A DNA stretch of 31,757 bases from Parabacteroides sp. GTDB lineage: Bacteria; Bacteroidota; Bacteroidia; Bacteroidales; Tannerellaceae. The position numbers and the translations under genes are program-made. The notes beneath the pieces were generated by a model, which searched no databases, was not told the DNA's origin, and saw nothing but the letters and a program-made list of their open reading frames with translations. The stretch is from assembly GCA_020026285.1 (NCBI GenBank), contig JAHHQS010000031.1, forward strand, positions 1 to 31,757, in the 5' to 3' direction. Positions 23,268-31,757 of the stretch are shown here, in pieces (positions within the stretch are counted from its first letter, which is position 1; each line of letters opens with the position of its first letter).

Positions 23268-24053
23268 TTAATTTTTGTTCTGGTCCTTATTCTTTTCGTT
23301 GTTTTTTTCAGCTTCTCGTTTTTGTATGATATTGATGAACGAAGAGCCTATGATACCGCTTGGAATGGCAATCATGGCAATACCAATCATGCTGATAATA
23401 ATTCCAAGAAGTTTCCCTAAAAAGGTGATGGGATAGATATCTCCATATCCAGTCGTTGTGAAAGTAACGATTGCCCACCAGATACCATCACCGATATTTC
23501 TAAAAACATCTGGTTGGGCATCTCTTTCTATGTAATACATCAAGATGGCTGAAAAACTGACTACAATCAGACAGGCAGTATAAGCTGTTATCAATTCATC
23601 CTTTACTGCTTTTAGGGCCAGACCAATCATGTGAAAGGCTTTGAGATGACGTATCAGCTTTAAAATGATGAATATATATGGTAATATAATAATATGTACA
23701 GCCGGTGTGTCCCAAAAGAAATAACTTAATATACATGGTAGAATGGCAATGAAATCGACAAAACCATAAAAGGAAAAAGTATATTTTAATCTAGCCTTGA
23801 ACGCTTTCATTTTGGGATATCTGATTGGAGCAGAAAAAATGCGGGCTACAAATTCGATCAGAAAGACGAATGATGAAATATAGGTGATTCCAAATAAATA
23901 CATCTGATAGGGTCTCATTTCCTCGAACGAACTGGCTATGACGGCTAATATGGAACTGGTTATAAAAAAGGATACGAAATATTGTGTAAACCGATTGTTC
24001 AATATTTCTGCTATTTGGAGTTTTAACTTGAATTTGTACATATGCGGTACCAT
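23268..24053 (-). CDS. Voltage-gated-type potassium channel (ion transporter family)
   Basis: A tetrameric K+ channel subunit of the six-helix type: about six hydrophobic segments, S4-like helix around LKLIRHLKAFHMIG (131-144) with few regular charges, pore helix IWWAIVTFTTTGYGD with selectivity filter TTTGYGD (199-205), and a charged C-terminal tail rich in Lys, Glu and Asn. No RCK or cyclic-nucleotide domain. ATG at 24053 is used (261 residues). An ATG at 24041 is a real alternative because a -7 box at 24063-24070 leaves only a few nucleotides of leader for the first one. A longer frame back to 24167 would run through that promoter and is not favoured. Confidence 0.88.
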   Translation of the reverse strand: MVPHMYKFKLKLQIAEILNNRFTQYFVSFFITSSILAVIASSFEEMRPYQMYLFGITYISSFVFLIEFVARIFSAPIRYPKMKAFKARLKYTFSFYGFVDFIAILPCILSYFFWDTPAVHIIILPYIFIILKLIRHLKAFHMIGLALKAVKDELITAYTACLIVVSFSAILMYYIERDAQPDVFRNIGDGIWWAIVTFTTTGYGDIYPITFLGKLLGIIISMIGIAMIAIPSGIIGSSFINIIQKREAEKNNEKNKDQNKN

Positions 24054-24062
24054 TTTATCATA

Positions 24063-24070
24063 CAAAGATA
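24063..24070 (-). promoter_or_regulatory. -7 box of the potassium channel gene (TATCTTTG)
   Basis: Exact TAnnTTTG on the minus strand, about 10 nt before the ATG at 24053 and 22 nt before the alternative ATG at 24041. Confidence 0.5.
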
Positions 24071-24217
24071 AAGAATATACGTTAAGATATATTCGAGCAA
24101 TCGGATAAAACAGAGTTGAATAACGGAATGTTCTTGTCGTTAAAAAAGAATGTAAAACTCGTTTCATTAGAATTTGGTGGATTATATAGTATTCTATAAA
24201 TAAAAGCGTCTGTTTTT

Positions 24218-24247
24218 TTTGATAAACCGGTATAATTCTTAATTTTG
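24218..24247 (+). promoter_or_regulatory. Promoter of GH2 gene: -33 TTTG and -7 TAATTTTG
   Basis: TTTG at 24218-24221 and TAATTTTG at 24240-24247 with an 18-nt spacer are the best full Bacteroidetes promoter in the window. The predicted start of transcription is about 24 nt before the ATG at 24278. Confidence 0.65.
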
Positions 24248-24277
24248 TTTTTATATATCATATATACTAATAACCTC

Positions 24278-26089
24278 ATGAAACACAATCTTTTTCTAGT
24301 TTGTTGCTTATTTGCAATGACTTTGAGCGCACAGGCGCAATGGAAGCCGGCAGGCGATAAAATCAGAACACAATGGACCGAACAGGTAAATCCGAAGGCT
24401 GTTTTACCTGAATATCCGCGTCCTTTATTGGAACGAGCTGAATGGATGAATCTTAATGGTGAATGGGAATATGCTATTAAGCCAGTAGGTCAAACGGAAC
24501 CATCTGCTTTTGATGGACAGATTTTGGTCCCTTTTGCTGTGGAATCTTCTCTTTCCGGAGTCCAGAAGGAAGTAGGAGAGAAGAATGAACTTTGGTATAA
24601 ACGTTCATTTACAGTGCCTTCAAAATGGAAAGGGAAGAATGTCGTTCTTAACTTTGGCGCAGTCGACTGGAAAGCCGATGTTTTTGTAAATGATATTCTG
24701 ATTGGTTCTCACCAGGGTGGTTATACTCCGTTCTCTTTTAATATTACTCCTTATCTTCAGAAGTCTGGAGAACAGAAACTGGTCGTTCGGGTTTGGGATC
24801 CGAGTGATAAAGGATATCAGCCAAGAGGAAAACAGGTTTCCAATCCGAATGGAATCTGGTATACTCCGGTTACAGGAATCTGGCAGACTGTCTGGTTGGA
24901 ACCAGTCAGTGCCACACATATAACTTCTATCAAAGCTGTCTCCGACATCGATACAGAAGTAATGAATGTAACAGTCAATACTTCTTGTGGTTGTAAATCT
25001 TCTGTTGTTGAAGTAAGTTTGCTAAATCAAGGTAAAGTGATCGCTTCGGCCAAAGGAGTGCAAGGACAGGAACTCCGTTTGGGTGTTCAGAATCCGAATT
25101 TATGGAGTCCGTCCAATCCTGCTCTTTATGATATGAAAGTGACTTTGACCAATCAGGGTAGAGTGATTGATCAGGTGAAATCCTATACCGCATTCCGTAA
25201 GATCTCTGTTGAAAAAGATGAAGCAGGAATCCATCGTATGTACTTGAATAACAAACCTCTTTTCCATTATGGTCCATTAGATCAAGGCTGGTGGCCGGAT
25301 GGCTTGTATACAGCTCCAACCGACGAAGCTTTACTTTTTGATATTCAGAAGACAAAATCATGGGGATTCAACATGATACGTAAACATGTAAAGGTTGAAC
25401 CGGCTCGCTGGTACTATCATTGCGATAAGGAGGGAATATTGGTTTGGCAGGATATGCCAAGCGGTGATATGAACAATTCTTGGCAGCCTCATACTTACAA
25501 TGGTGGAACTGATCGCGATAGAACACCGGAATCAGTGGCCAACTACTATCAGGAATGGAAGGAAATTATGAATCTTTGTATGTCTAATCCTTCCGTAGTT
25601 GTCTGGGTTCCTTTCAATGAAGCATGGGGACAGTTTGATACTGAAAAGGTGGTTGCCTGGACAAAAACTTATGATCCCTCTCGACTGGTAAATCCGGCCA
25701 GTGGTGGAAATCATCGTCCTTGTGGAGATATTCTTGACTTGCATAACTATCCGGGTCCGAGAATGTTCTTGTCTGATCCTTCAAGAGTGAATGTTTTAGG
25801 TGAATATGGTGGAATTGGTATGCCTGTTGAAAACCATCTTTGGTGGAACAAACGGAACTGGGGGTATATTCAGTTTAAGAATAGTAATGAAGTGACAGCT
25901 GAATACGTCAAGTATGCAAGACAGTTGAAAGAAATGGTGAAACGTGGATTTTCGGCTGCTGTTTATACACAGACAACCGATGTGGAAGGTGAAGTAAACG
26001 GCCTGATGACTTACGATCGAAAAGTGATTAAGATCAATGAATCAGAAATCAAAGCGGCCAATGAAGCTGTTATTAATGAAATGAGATAA
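24278..26089 (+). CDS. Glycoside hydrolase family 2 protein, secreted
   Basis: 603 residues with a signal peptide (1-20, cleavage near SAQA-QW). Domains: galactose-binding-like jelly roll (about 45-210, WYKRSF, GGYTPFSFNIT), Ig-like domain (about 212-310), and TIM barrel (about 318-603). The catalytic pair is Glu448 as acid/base in VPFNEAW and Glu509 as nucleophile in VLGEYGG, so the enzyme should be active. Its length is at the short end for GH2 and no C-terminal extra domain is present. Substrate (beta-galactoside, glucuronide or mannoside) cannot be decided; many such periplasmic GH2 proteins of Bacteroides act on plant or host glycans. The start is at 24278, after the promoter. It stands alone, and its stop is 2 bp from the convergent LOG gene. 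Confidence 0.88.
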   Translation: MKHNLFLVCCLFAMTLSAQAQWKPAGDKIRTQWTEQVNPKAVLPEYPRPLLERAEWMNLNGEWEYAIKPVGQTEPSAFDGQILVPFAVESSLSGVQKEVGEKNELWYKRSFTVPSKWKGKNVVLNFGAVDWKADVFVNDILIGSHQGGYTPFSFNITPYLQKSGEQKLVVRVWDPSDKGYQPRGKQVSNPNGIWYTPVTGIWQTVWLEPVSATHITSIKAVSDIDTEVMNVTVNTSCGCKSSVVEVSLLNQGKVIASAKGVQGQELRLGVQNPNLWSPSNPALYDMKVTLTNQGRVIDQVKSYTAFRKISVEKDEAGIHRMYLNNKPLFHYGPLDQGWWPDGLYTAPTDEALLFDIQKTKSWGFNMIRKHVKVEPARWYYHCDKEGILVWQDMPSGDMNNSWQPHTYNGGTDRDRTPESVANYYQEWKEIMNLCMSNPSVVVWVPFNEAWGQFDTEKVVAWTKTYDPSRLVNPASGGNHRPCGDILDLHNYPGPRMFLSDPSRVNVLGEYGGIGMPVENHLWWNKRNWGYIQFKNSNEVTAEYVKYARQLKEMVKRGFSAAVYTQTTDVEGEVNGLMTYDRKVIKINESEIKAANEAVINEMR

Positions 26090-26091
26090 AC

Positions 26092-26673
26092 TTAGATAGC
26101 TGCGATTTTGCGGATGCTTTCATCCCACACAGGTAAAGTTCGGGCCAGTTGCAGAGCGGTTTCAGGATCCTCGGCAACGGCCCATAATTGTTTATGGATA
26201 TCTCTCATGAAGTTCCCTTCCACAGCCTTGTTGAACATCTCTAATAACGGATTGAAATATTGATTGATGTTCAGAATTACAATCGGATTCAGATATAGCC
26301 CCAATTGTTTCCAGGTAATGATTTCCAGAAGTTCTTCCAAGGTACCGCAACCTCCGGGAAGAGCAATGACGGCATCCGAAAGTCTGGCCATCGTCTGTTT
26401 ACGTTCGTGCATATCTTTCACTACAATGGTTTCGGTCAACCCTTTGTGATTCCAGCCCTGTTCTACCATAAATTCAGGAATGACTCCGGTCACTTCTCCT
26501 CCAGCTTCCAGGGCGGCATCCGAAAGAGCGCCCATTAGTCCGATATCTCCGGCTCCGTTAATGATACGGATATGATTGTCTGCCAGAAGTTTTCCCAATA
26601 CTCTGGCCTGTTCAAAATAAATGGGAGCAATCTTGGTGCTCGATGCACAATAAACGCAAATGGATTTGATCAT
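26092..26673 (-). CDS. LOG family protein (TIGR00730), putative cytokinin-type nucleotide phosphoribohydrolase
   Basis: LOG proteins cleave N6-substituted or plain AMP-type nucleotides to base and ribose 5-phosphate. Across 193 residues the family motif is PGGCGTLEE (106-114) with Arg91 and Lys92 in the MHERKQ stretch, the expected catalytic/phosphate-binding region, and a nucleotide loop INGAGDIGLMG (38-48). Last gene of the six-gene minus-strand operon. Its ATG shares one base with the apbE stop codon. In bacteria the physiological substrate is mostly unknown. Confidence 0.9.
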   Translation of the reverse strand: MIKSICVYCASSTKIAPIYFEQARVLGKLLADNHIRIINGAGDIGLMGALSDAALEAGGEVTGVIPEFMVEQGWNHKGLTETIVVKDMHERKQTMARLSDAVIALPGGCGTLEELLEIITWKQLGLYLNPIVILNINQYFNPLLEMFNKAVEGNFMRDIHKQLWAVAEDPETALQLARTLPVWDESIRKIAAI

Positions 26674-27722
26674 TACTTTCTTTTTATCAGATATTTATGG
26701 AATCCTTCCGATTCGATGAGTGTAAATTCGGATGTGCTGTCCTTAGGAGCACAAATCAGAAAATATTCTATTTCGGGAAGTCGTTGCTTTAATTTCTCGG
26801 CACCTTCTGAGCCTAAGACCATGGAAGCGGTGGCGCAGGCATCTGCTAACATGGCGGTTGGTGCAATAATGGTTGCGCTCAACACGTCTCTTTGAACCGG
26901 ACAACCTTCTCGAGGATCTATTGTATGAGCATATTTTTTCCCGTTTTTGACATAGAAGTTGCGATAGTTGCCGGAAGTAGCCATGCCACGGCGACCGTTA
27001 TTCTTTGCCGTTTCTTTCGTTTGCCCTTGAGGCCATAAATGGATAGTAGCCTGCAGGTCTTGTCGCATACCGCTTTTATCATCCGTAGGGCGGGTGATTC
27101 CCAATTTCCAGAAATCTCCTTTCTGGTTGACACCTTTCGTTACGATTTCTCCTCCGAATTCAACCATATAGTTCTTTATTCCTTTGCTGTCGAACATGTC
27201 TGCAATCATATCACAGACGGTTCCATCGGCAATGGATGAACAGTTCATGATGATTCTCGGATCATCTTTCGTCAAATTTTTTCCGTTCAGATGAAGTTTC
27301 TGATAACCAATGAATTCTTTTACACTATCAATCTGTTGAGGCATGACACTGTCTCTTTTACTGGTTCCGAAACCCCATAAATTGATTAGTGGGGCACAGG
27401 TGATATCATAAGCTCCTTCTGTAAAAGCCGATACCAGCATGGCTGTACGCAGCAGAGAACGGAAAGTAGAGTCTTCTACTTCCGACAACTCATTGCGATT
27501 GATTTGTGAAACAATAGAAGTAGAGTCGAAAGCATTGAATAAATGATAAAATCGATCCAACTCTGCTTTTATTTCATGATCCAGCGGCTTGTCATATTCA
27601 TATTTGATATGATATGGCGTATGCATTCTGCCGGTATAACTGAAATATTGTAAGGAAGCCTGTTGACAGCTTCCTAAAAGTAACAGTAACAGGCTTGATA
27701 TGAATGATATAATGTGTCTCAT
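26673..27722 (-). CDS. apbE: FAD:protein FMN transferase
   Basis: ApbE attaches FMN covalently to threonine of target flavoproteins such as NqrB, NqrC and RnfG. At 349 residues with a lipoprotein signal peptide (LLGSC, Cys19), it acts on the periplasmic side. Seen motifs: the FAD-binding region GMATSGNYRNF (246-256), YAHTIDP (264-270), and the metal-binding Asp294 in MLADACATA. It lies 1 nt after prfC and overlaps the LOG gene by one base. Its likely client, Na+-NQR or Rnf, is not in the window. Confidence 0.93.
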   Translation of the reverse strand: MRHIISFISSLLLLLLGSCQQASLQYFSYTGRMHTPYHIKYEYDKPLDHEIKAELDRFYHLFNAFDSTSIVSQINRNELSEVEDSTFRSLLRTAMLVSAFTEGAYDITCAPLINLWGFGTSKRDSVMPQQIDSVKEFIGYQKLHLNGKNLTKDDPRIIMNCSSIADGTVCDMIADMFDSKGIKNYMVEFGGEIVTKGVNQKGDFWKLGITRPTDDKSGMRQDLQATIHLWPQGQTKETAKNNGRRGMATSGNYRNFYVKNGKKYAHTIDPREGCPVQRDVLSATIIAPTAMLADACATASMVLGSEGAEKLKQRLPEIEYFLICAPKDSTSEFTLIESEGFHKYLIKRK

Positions 27723-27723
27723 C

Positions 27724-29304
27724 TTAAAATTCAGAAGTGAAATGGAATTTGATATCCGGGAAATCCTGTTGTGCCATCATCAGCACATAGTTGGAATCGG
27801 CCAAATAGACATCGCGACCTTCTTTGTCGAGAGCCATATACTGAGCTTTTCTCCTTTTGAAATTGTCCAGCATTTCCTGATTGTCACTTTCAATCCAGCA
27901 GGCCTTGTACAGGCTGATCGGTTCCCAGCGACATTGAGCTGCATATTCATGAAGCAGACGATATTGGATTACTTCAAACTGCAGCTGACCTACTGTACCG
28001 ATAATCTTTCGTCCGTTGAACTGGTTGGTAAACATCTGGGCTACACCCTCGTCCATCAGTTGTTCGATACCCTTGTTAAGCTGTTTGGCTTTCATCGGAT
28101 CTGCATTCTCGATATATTTGAACATCTCTGGCGAGAAGCTAGGCAAGCCTTTGAAGTGAAGTTCTTCACCGGATGTCAATGTATCACCGATTTTGAAGTT
28201 CCCCGTATCCGGAAGACCGATAATATCTCCGGCAAAAGCTTCGTCAACCACCTCCTTCTTCTGAGCCATAAAGGCCGTCGGACTGCTGAAGCGCATCTGT
28301 TTGCCGAAGCGGACATGCTTATAGTTGGTGTTCCTTTCGAATTTGCCCGAACAGATTTTTACAAAGGCGATACAGCTGCGGTGGTTCGGGTCCATATTGG
28401 CATGAATCTTGAATACGAAACCGGTGAATCCGTCTTCATTCGGATCAACGGTTCGTTCGATGGCCTGAATTGGACGTGGACATGGAGCAATCTGTATAAA
28501 ACAGTCTAACAGTTCTTTCACCCCGAAGTTGTTCAGTGCCGAACCAAAGAATACAGGTGCAATATCTCCTTTCAGATAGGTATCTACATCGAAATCCGGA
28601 TAAACACCTTCCACTAGTTCCAGATCACTGCGAAGCTTTTCTGCCTGGGCAGGATCAATGTAATTCTCCAGTTCAGGACTGTAGACATCCTTGAACTCGA
28701 TATTTTCCGTTACATACTGTTTGCTCGGAGTATATAGATTCAGTTTCTGTTCGTATATATTGTATACACCGCGGAAACGTTTGCCCATATCGATAGGCCA
28801 GCTCAGCGGGCGTACTTTGATATGCAGTTCTTCTTCAATTTCATCCAGCAAATCGAACGGATCTTTACCGTCACGGTCCATTTTGTTGATGAATACGATA
28901 ACCGGAGTCTTACGCATACGACAGACTTCCATCAGTTTACGAGTCTGGGTTTCCACACCTTTGGCGATATCTATCACAATGATAACACTGTCAACGGCAG
29001 TCAAAGTACGGAAAGTATCTTCGGCGAAATCCTGGTGACCGGGAGTATCCAGGATGTTGATCTTATGGTTTTTGTAGTCAAATGCCATCACGGAAGTTGC
29101 TACAGAGATACCACGCTGCTTTTCTATTTCCATCCAGTCGGAAGTGGCGGTCTTTTTAATTTTGTTCGATTTAACCGCACCGGCTACGTGGATAGCTCCT
29201 CCGAAAAGCAACAGCTTTTCAGTCAGAGTTGTCTTTCCGGCATCCGGGTGACTGATGATTGCAAACGTTCTTCTTCTTTCAATTTCTGCTGAGTATTGCC
29301 CCAT
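27724..29304 (-). CDS. prfC: Peptide chain release factor 3
   Basis: RF3 is the GTPase that removes RF1/RF2 from the ribosome after termination. At 526 residues, normal for the family, it has G1 SHPDAGKTT (18-26), switch I RGISV (64-68), G3 DTPGH (86-90) and G4 NKMD (140-143), followed by the domain II/III segments. Codon use and length give no sign of damage. The rfbD stop is 3 nt upstream of its start, and apbE begins 1 nt after it. Confidence 0.97.
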   Translation of the reverse strand: MGQYSAEIERRRTFAIISHPDAGKTTLTEKLLLFGGAIHVAGAVKSNKIKKTATSDWMEIEKQRGISVATSVMAFDYKNHKINILDTPGHQDFAEDTFRTLTAVDSVIIVIDIAKGVETQTRKLMEVCRMRKTPVIVFINKMDRDGKDPFDLLDEIEEELHIKVRPLSWPIDMGKRFRGVYNIYEQKLNLYTPSKQYVTENIEFKDVYSPELENYIDPAQAEKLRSDLELVEGVYPDFDVDTYLKGDIAPVFFGSALNNFGVKELLDCFIQIAPCPRPIQAIERTVDPNEDGFTGFVFKIHANMDPNHRSCIAFVKICSGKFERNTNYKHVRFGKQMRFSSPTAFMAQKKEVVDEAFAGDIIGLPDTGNFKIGDTLTSGEELHFKGLPSFSPEMFKYIENADPMKAKQLNKGIEQLMDEGVAQMFTNQFNGRKIIGTVGQLQFEVIQYRLLHEYAAQCRWEPISLYKACWIESDNQEMLDNFKRRKAQYMALDKEGRDVYLADSNYVLMMAQQDFPDIKFHFTSEF

Positions 29305-29307
29305 TTC

Positions 29308-30189
29308 TTATTTAGTTGTATTGATAATATTCATATTATTCAGACATTCTTTCAGACTGGCTTCCCAATGAGGAATATTCAGCTGATAAACTGCCTTTAT
29401 CTGATGTTTGTTAAGTACACTGTAATGCGGACGAATAGCCTTGGTTGGATATTCAGCTGATTCGATCGGATAAACACGGGTTTTCAGTCCTGCCAGTTCC
29501 AGAATTTTTACGGTGAAATCATACCAGCTGCATACTCCTTCGTTGGAGAAATGATAAATTCCTGGTTTGAAATTCCCGTTTTCAGCTTGTTCCATAATGG
29601 ATAACAAGGCATTGGCAAGGTCTCCTGCATAGGTAGGTGAACCCACCTGATCGAATACCACACGCAGTTCGTCTCGTTCTTTGCCTAGTCTCAGCATGGT
29701 CTTTACGAAGTTGTTCCCATATTCCGAGTAGAGCCAGGCAGTACGGACTGCTACGGCATCTTCACAGTTTTCAAAAAGAGCGATTTCTCCGGCTCTTTTG
29801 GTGGAACCGTAAACTGATTGCGGATTGGTGTCATCTGTTTCCTTGTATGGCTTACAGGATCTTCCATTGAATACATAATCGGTGGATATATGCAGGAGCT
29901 TTGCTTGATTTGCCTGAGCAGCTTTGGCCAGACTGGCAACTGCATGATGATTGATCTTTTCGCAGAGTTCCTGATTATCTTCCGCTTTATCAACTGCTGT
30001 GTAGGCAGCACAGTTGATGATATACTCGATTGAATTTTCTTTCACAAAATTCATTACCGCTTCTTCGTTACAGATATCCAGAGTGTCGGCATCTGTAAAA
30101 AGAAAGTGGAATTTGGTATGTTCACAAGCCCGGTGTTGAATGGAATTACCCAACTGTCCGTTAGCTCCCGTTACTAAAACCGTTTTCAT
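29308..30189 (-). CDS. rfbD: dTDP-4-dehydrorhamnose reductase
   Basis: RfbD/RmlD reduces dTDP-4-keto-L-rhamnose to dTDP-L-rhamnose. At 293 residues, the NAD(P) motif is GANGQLG (8-14), HISTDYVFNG (100-109) is the family stretch, and the catalytic YxxxK is Tyr127-Gly-Ser-Thr-Lys131. rfbA, rfbB and rfbC are not next to it. The gene instead sits 3 nt from both the DUF4924 gene and prfC. It provides rhamnose for surface glycans. Confidence 0.95.
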   Translation of the reverse strand: MKTVLVTGANGQLGNSIQHRACEHTKFHFLFTDADTLDICNEEAVMNFVKENSIEYIINCAAYTAVDKAEDNQELCEKINHHAVASLAKAAQANQAKLLHISTDYVFNGRSCKPYKETDDTNPQSVYGSTKRAGEIALFENCEDAVAVRTAWLYSEYGNNFVKTMLRLGKERDELRVVFDQVGSPTYAGDLANALLSIMEQAENGNFKPGIYHFSNEGVCSWYDFTVKILELAGLKTRVYPIESAEYPTKAIRPHYSVLNKHQIKAVYQLNIPHWEASLKECLNNMNIINTTK

Positions 30190-30192
30190 ATC

Positions 30193-30741
30193 TTAATCTT
30201 CCAGTTCAAGTTCATTATTCATATCTGCTCTGTATTTTTCGGCCAGCAGAGCCAGAAAAGTACTGATCTGTTTTAAACCTTCCATCGTTTCCTTGCTGAC
30301 TTCCTTTCCTTGCATGCGAAGCACCAGAAAACCATAAAGGGCAGTAAAACAAGTTTCTATTTCAGGAATATCATTTCCTCCTGATTTGGCACGAAGCTGT
30401 ACGATATAAGGAAGAGTCTTATAATAGGAAGCTCCGTAAATCATTTCTTTGGGCGATTTCAGCAGACGGAGATGTAAATCAGTCAAAGCGATAATCACAT
30501 TCTTGTTCAGCTGGATATGTCCGCTTTCCTTTACTCCTTCACTTCGCATCATGTCGATCAGTTCTTCATACCACTGGGTAATCTCAGCCTTGACTTCGTC
30601 AGGCTGGTCATATTTGGAAATCACGTTCTTCTTGATTTCCTCGATATCCAGATGGTTGGCACGAATCAGATCTTCTACCTGCCACATATAAAGCAGATAT
30701 TCTGAAATATTTTCTTTTCTTTTTTGTTTGGCAATAATCAT
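30193..30741 (-). CDS. DUF4924 family protein
   Basis: A 182-residue cytoplasmic, largely alpha-helical protein with no signal peptide or membrane segment. I recognise it as the Bacteroidales-restricted family DUF4924. Charged helices (KQKRKENISEYLLYMWQVED and later) suggest a helical bundle, and an acidic end (NNELELED) closes the chain. It is tucked 3 nt after the Mpl-like gene and 3 nt before rfbD, so it is expressed with both. No catalytic motif can be seen and the function is unknown. Confidence 0.8.
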   Translation of the reverse strand: MIIAKQKRKENISEYLLYMWQVEDLIRANHLDIEEIKKNVISKYDQPDEVKAEITQWYEELIDMMRSEGVKESGHIQLNKNVIIALTDLHLRLLKSPKEMIYGASYYKTLPYIVQLRAKSGGNDIPEIETCFTALYGFLVLRMQGKEVSKETMEGLKQISTFLALLAEKYRADMNNELELED

Positions 30742-30744
30742 ACT

Positions 30745-31665
30745 TTATATTGATAATGTATATTCGGATACAGCCTCATAGAATTTCCGTTCTGAAATTC
30801 CCAGCTGGCGACAAGCCAGGCGGGCTGCATTGACGTTTATCAGAAAATGACTGTTCAGTACATTGATAGGGTAGTCGCCATAACGTGTCTGGAGGAAGGT
30901 CTTTCCTTCTTTTTCGATAATGGGATGTTCCTCAAACGGAATGGCGGTTATGTCACTTCGTATATCCTGAACCAGTTCTTCGATTACAGGATCTCCTCCA
31001 TAGTAGATCAGCTTTCCCAGACGTTCGATGGAAGTGGAGAAGCATTTGTATGTCTCCATATAATCCTCTGGTGTGGCATGGTCTTCAGATGAGTTCCAGT
31101 TTAAGTTCGTCATAATGGCGATATGTGGACGGTAATATTCCAGTTGTGACCGTTGTTCGAGCAGTGACGCAATATGCTCGTCTCCTTCAATCAGTGCAAT
31201 ACGTCCTTCATATCCTAATTGAAGATGATTCTCTAATAAGTCGATATCACTGGTGGTTGCGTAATCGAATTCCAGCTTCTGTTTCCGGAGGGCGGCAATC
31301 ATCAACGAGATGATCGCTTTTCTCCCACGACTGCCGGCAACTACAACACGTATCTTCGATATGGTGCGTTGATAAATGAACTCAGGTATCGATTCGATCA
31401 TCAATCCCAGTTCTTTGGCTTTTCTATATTCCGGATTGTCTGGTGTTACCTGATTGCCAAGAATTACAACATAAGTTTCCTTCGTCAGTTTTTCAGGAAA
31501 CCATCCACGGCCATAACAGGTAAAATTGTTGTCTTTCAATTTCTGTATTAGGTCATCGCTCAAGTCACAGTCCGACACGCTGACTTCGTAACCTCTTTCG
31601 TTTATGGTTGAAGCCAGTTCGATAACGAGTGGATCGGAAATTGATATCAAATGTACTTTTCGCAT
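30745..31665 (-). CDS. Mur ligase-like (Mpl/MurC relative) protein with lost P-loop and no C-terminal domain
   Basis: 306 residues, start at 31665. The N-terminal domain (1-103) keeps Mpl/MurC features: KVHLISI, GRGWFPEKLTKETYVVILG and NPEYRKAKELGLMIESIPEFIYQ. The central domain (104-300) has VVVAGSRGRKAIISL (107-121) where active Mur ligases have G(S/T)HGKTT, so the ATP-binding His, Lys and Thr are replaced. IEGDE (159-163) corresponds to the usual EADEY, and NLNWNSSEDHATPEDY to the WDH stretch. The protein stops just after HFLINVNAARLACRQLGIS, the point where the C-terminal ligand-binding domain (about 150 residues) should begin. It is thus probably not a ligase. A role in sensing or binding peptidoglycan precursors is inference. 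First gene of the operon. Confidence 0.8.
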   Translation of the reverse strand: MRKVHLISISDPLVIELASTINERGYEVSVSDCDLSDDLIQKLKDNNFTCYGRGWFPEKLTKETYVVILGNQVTPDNPEYRKAKELGLMIESIPEFIYQRTISKIRVVVAGSRGRKAIISLMIAALRKQKLEFDYATTSDIDLLENHLQLGYEGRIALIEGDEHIASLLEQRSQLEYYRPHIAIMTNLNWNSSEDHATPEDYMETYKCFSTSIERLGKLIYYGGDPVIEELVQDIRSDITAIPFEEHPIIEKEGKTFLQTRYGDYPINVLNSHFLINVNAARLACRQLGISERKFYEAVSEYTLSI

Positions 31666-31683
31666 GATAAGGTATTTATAGCA

Positions 31684-31691
31684 CAAAAGTA
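31684..31691 (-). promoter_or_regulatory. -7 box of the six-gene operon (TACTTTTG)
   Basis: Exact TAnnTTTG on the minus strand, 18 nt before the start codon at 31665, predicting a leader of about 12 nt. It should drive all six genes down to the LOG gene. The last 62 bp of the window contain nothing else that I recognise. Confidence 0.55.
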
Positions 31692-31757
31692 GCAAAAAAT
31701 CTTGGAGACTGATTCATTATTTTTCCGATTGGCTCAAATTTATTTTATCCTTGGCTG

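Noticed and set aside
24054..24167. N-terminal extension of the potassium channel to 24167
   Set aside because: It would read through an exact -7 box at 24063-24070 and adds residues without resemblance to channel N-termini.
27700..28509. A 269-codon plus-strand open frame opposite prfC
   Set aside because: It lies fully antisense to the well conserved prfC gene and its translation shows no family resemblance. It is a shadow of prfC codon bias.
28822..29292. A 156-codon plus-strand open frame opposite the prfC N-terminus
   Set aside because: Same reason: antisense to the GTPase domain, with no start context and no recognisable protein.
1..31757. Sigma-54 type -24/-12 promoters, expected because rpoN is present
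   Set aside because: Reading by eye upstream of the genes I found no TGGCA-N-TTGC element with correct spacing. A motif scan would be needed to exclude them.
1..31757. CRISPR arrays, insertion sequences, integrases, tRNA/rRNA genes and phage genes
   Set aside because: No repeated spacers, transposase, integrase or cloverleaf sequences were seen in any region, and the gene content is chromosomal housekeeping.

Overview
This is a chromosomal window from a member of the Bacteroidales, most likely Bacteroidaceae (Bacteroides or Phocaeicola type). The evidence is the AT-rich DNA, promoter -7 boxes of the Bacteroidetes form TAnnTTTG, weak or absent Shine-Dalgarno sequences, and Bacteroidales-typical families (NigD-like, DUF4292, DUF4924, DUF2023 lipoproteins or small proteins, and the long three-domain IspG). 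I see no rRNA, tRNA, CRISPR array, insertion sequence or prophage. Nearly all of the window is conserved core genome. I did not find an obviously new multi-gene defence or mobile system, and I would not call one here.

Layout. The left edge holds the first 104 codons of pckA (minus), separated by a 350-bp control region with two RNA/DNA hairpins from a lone GH43 lipoprotein (plus). From 1.9 to 4.9 kb runs rpoN - PAP2-like membrane protein - gcvH - purE, closed by a 14-bp perfect terminator stem. ispG follows with its own terminator. From 6.9 to 13.6 kb is a plus-strand cluster: dut, a TPR protein, a DUF4292 lipoprotein and an EnvC-like amidase activator (an envelope block), then a nucleotide-sugar dehydrogenase and mannose-1-phosphate guanylyltransferase. 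Flavodoxin with its DUF2023 partner follows, then a 577-bp gene-free gap with two hairpin terminators.

mrp and trmB run leftward and are divergent from surE - lpxB. A NigD-like lipoprotein follows and ends in a strong terminator. The minus strand then carries a zinc-uptake type operon (substrate-binding lipoprotein, ATPase, PLDc_N-like small membrane protein, SDR epimerase) with no permease gene. Next come a short gene relic, a potassium channel (minus) and a secreted GH2 glycosidase (plus). The right end is one tight six-gene minus-strand operon: Mpl-like degenerate Mur ligase - DUF4924 - rfbD - prfC - apbE - LOG protein.

The points I consider most worth a second look are the Mur-ligase-like protein that has lost both its ATP-binding P-loop residues and its C-terminal domain, the Mrp ATPase lacking the CxxC cluster motif, the EnvC protein with a degenerate LytM site sitting in a TPR/DUF4292 operon, the flavodoxin/DUF2023 pair, the permease-less zinc operon with a palindrome cluster upstream, and the pckA/GH43 control region.
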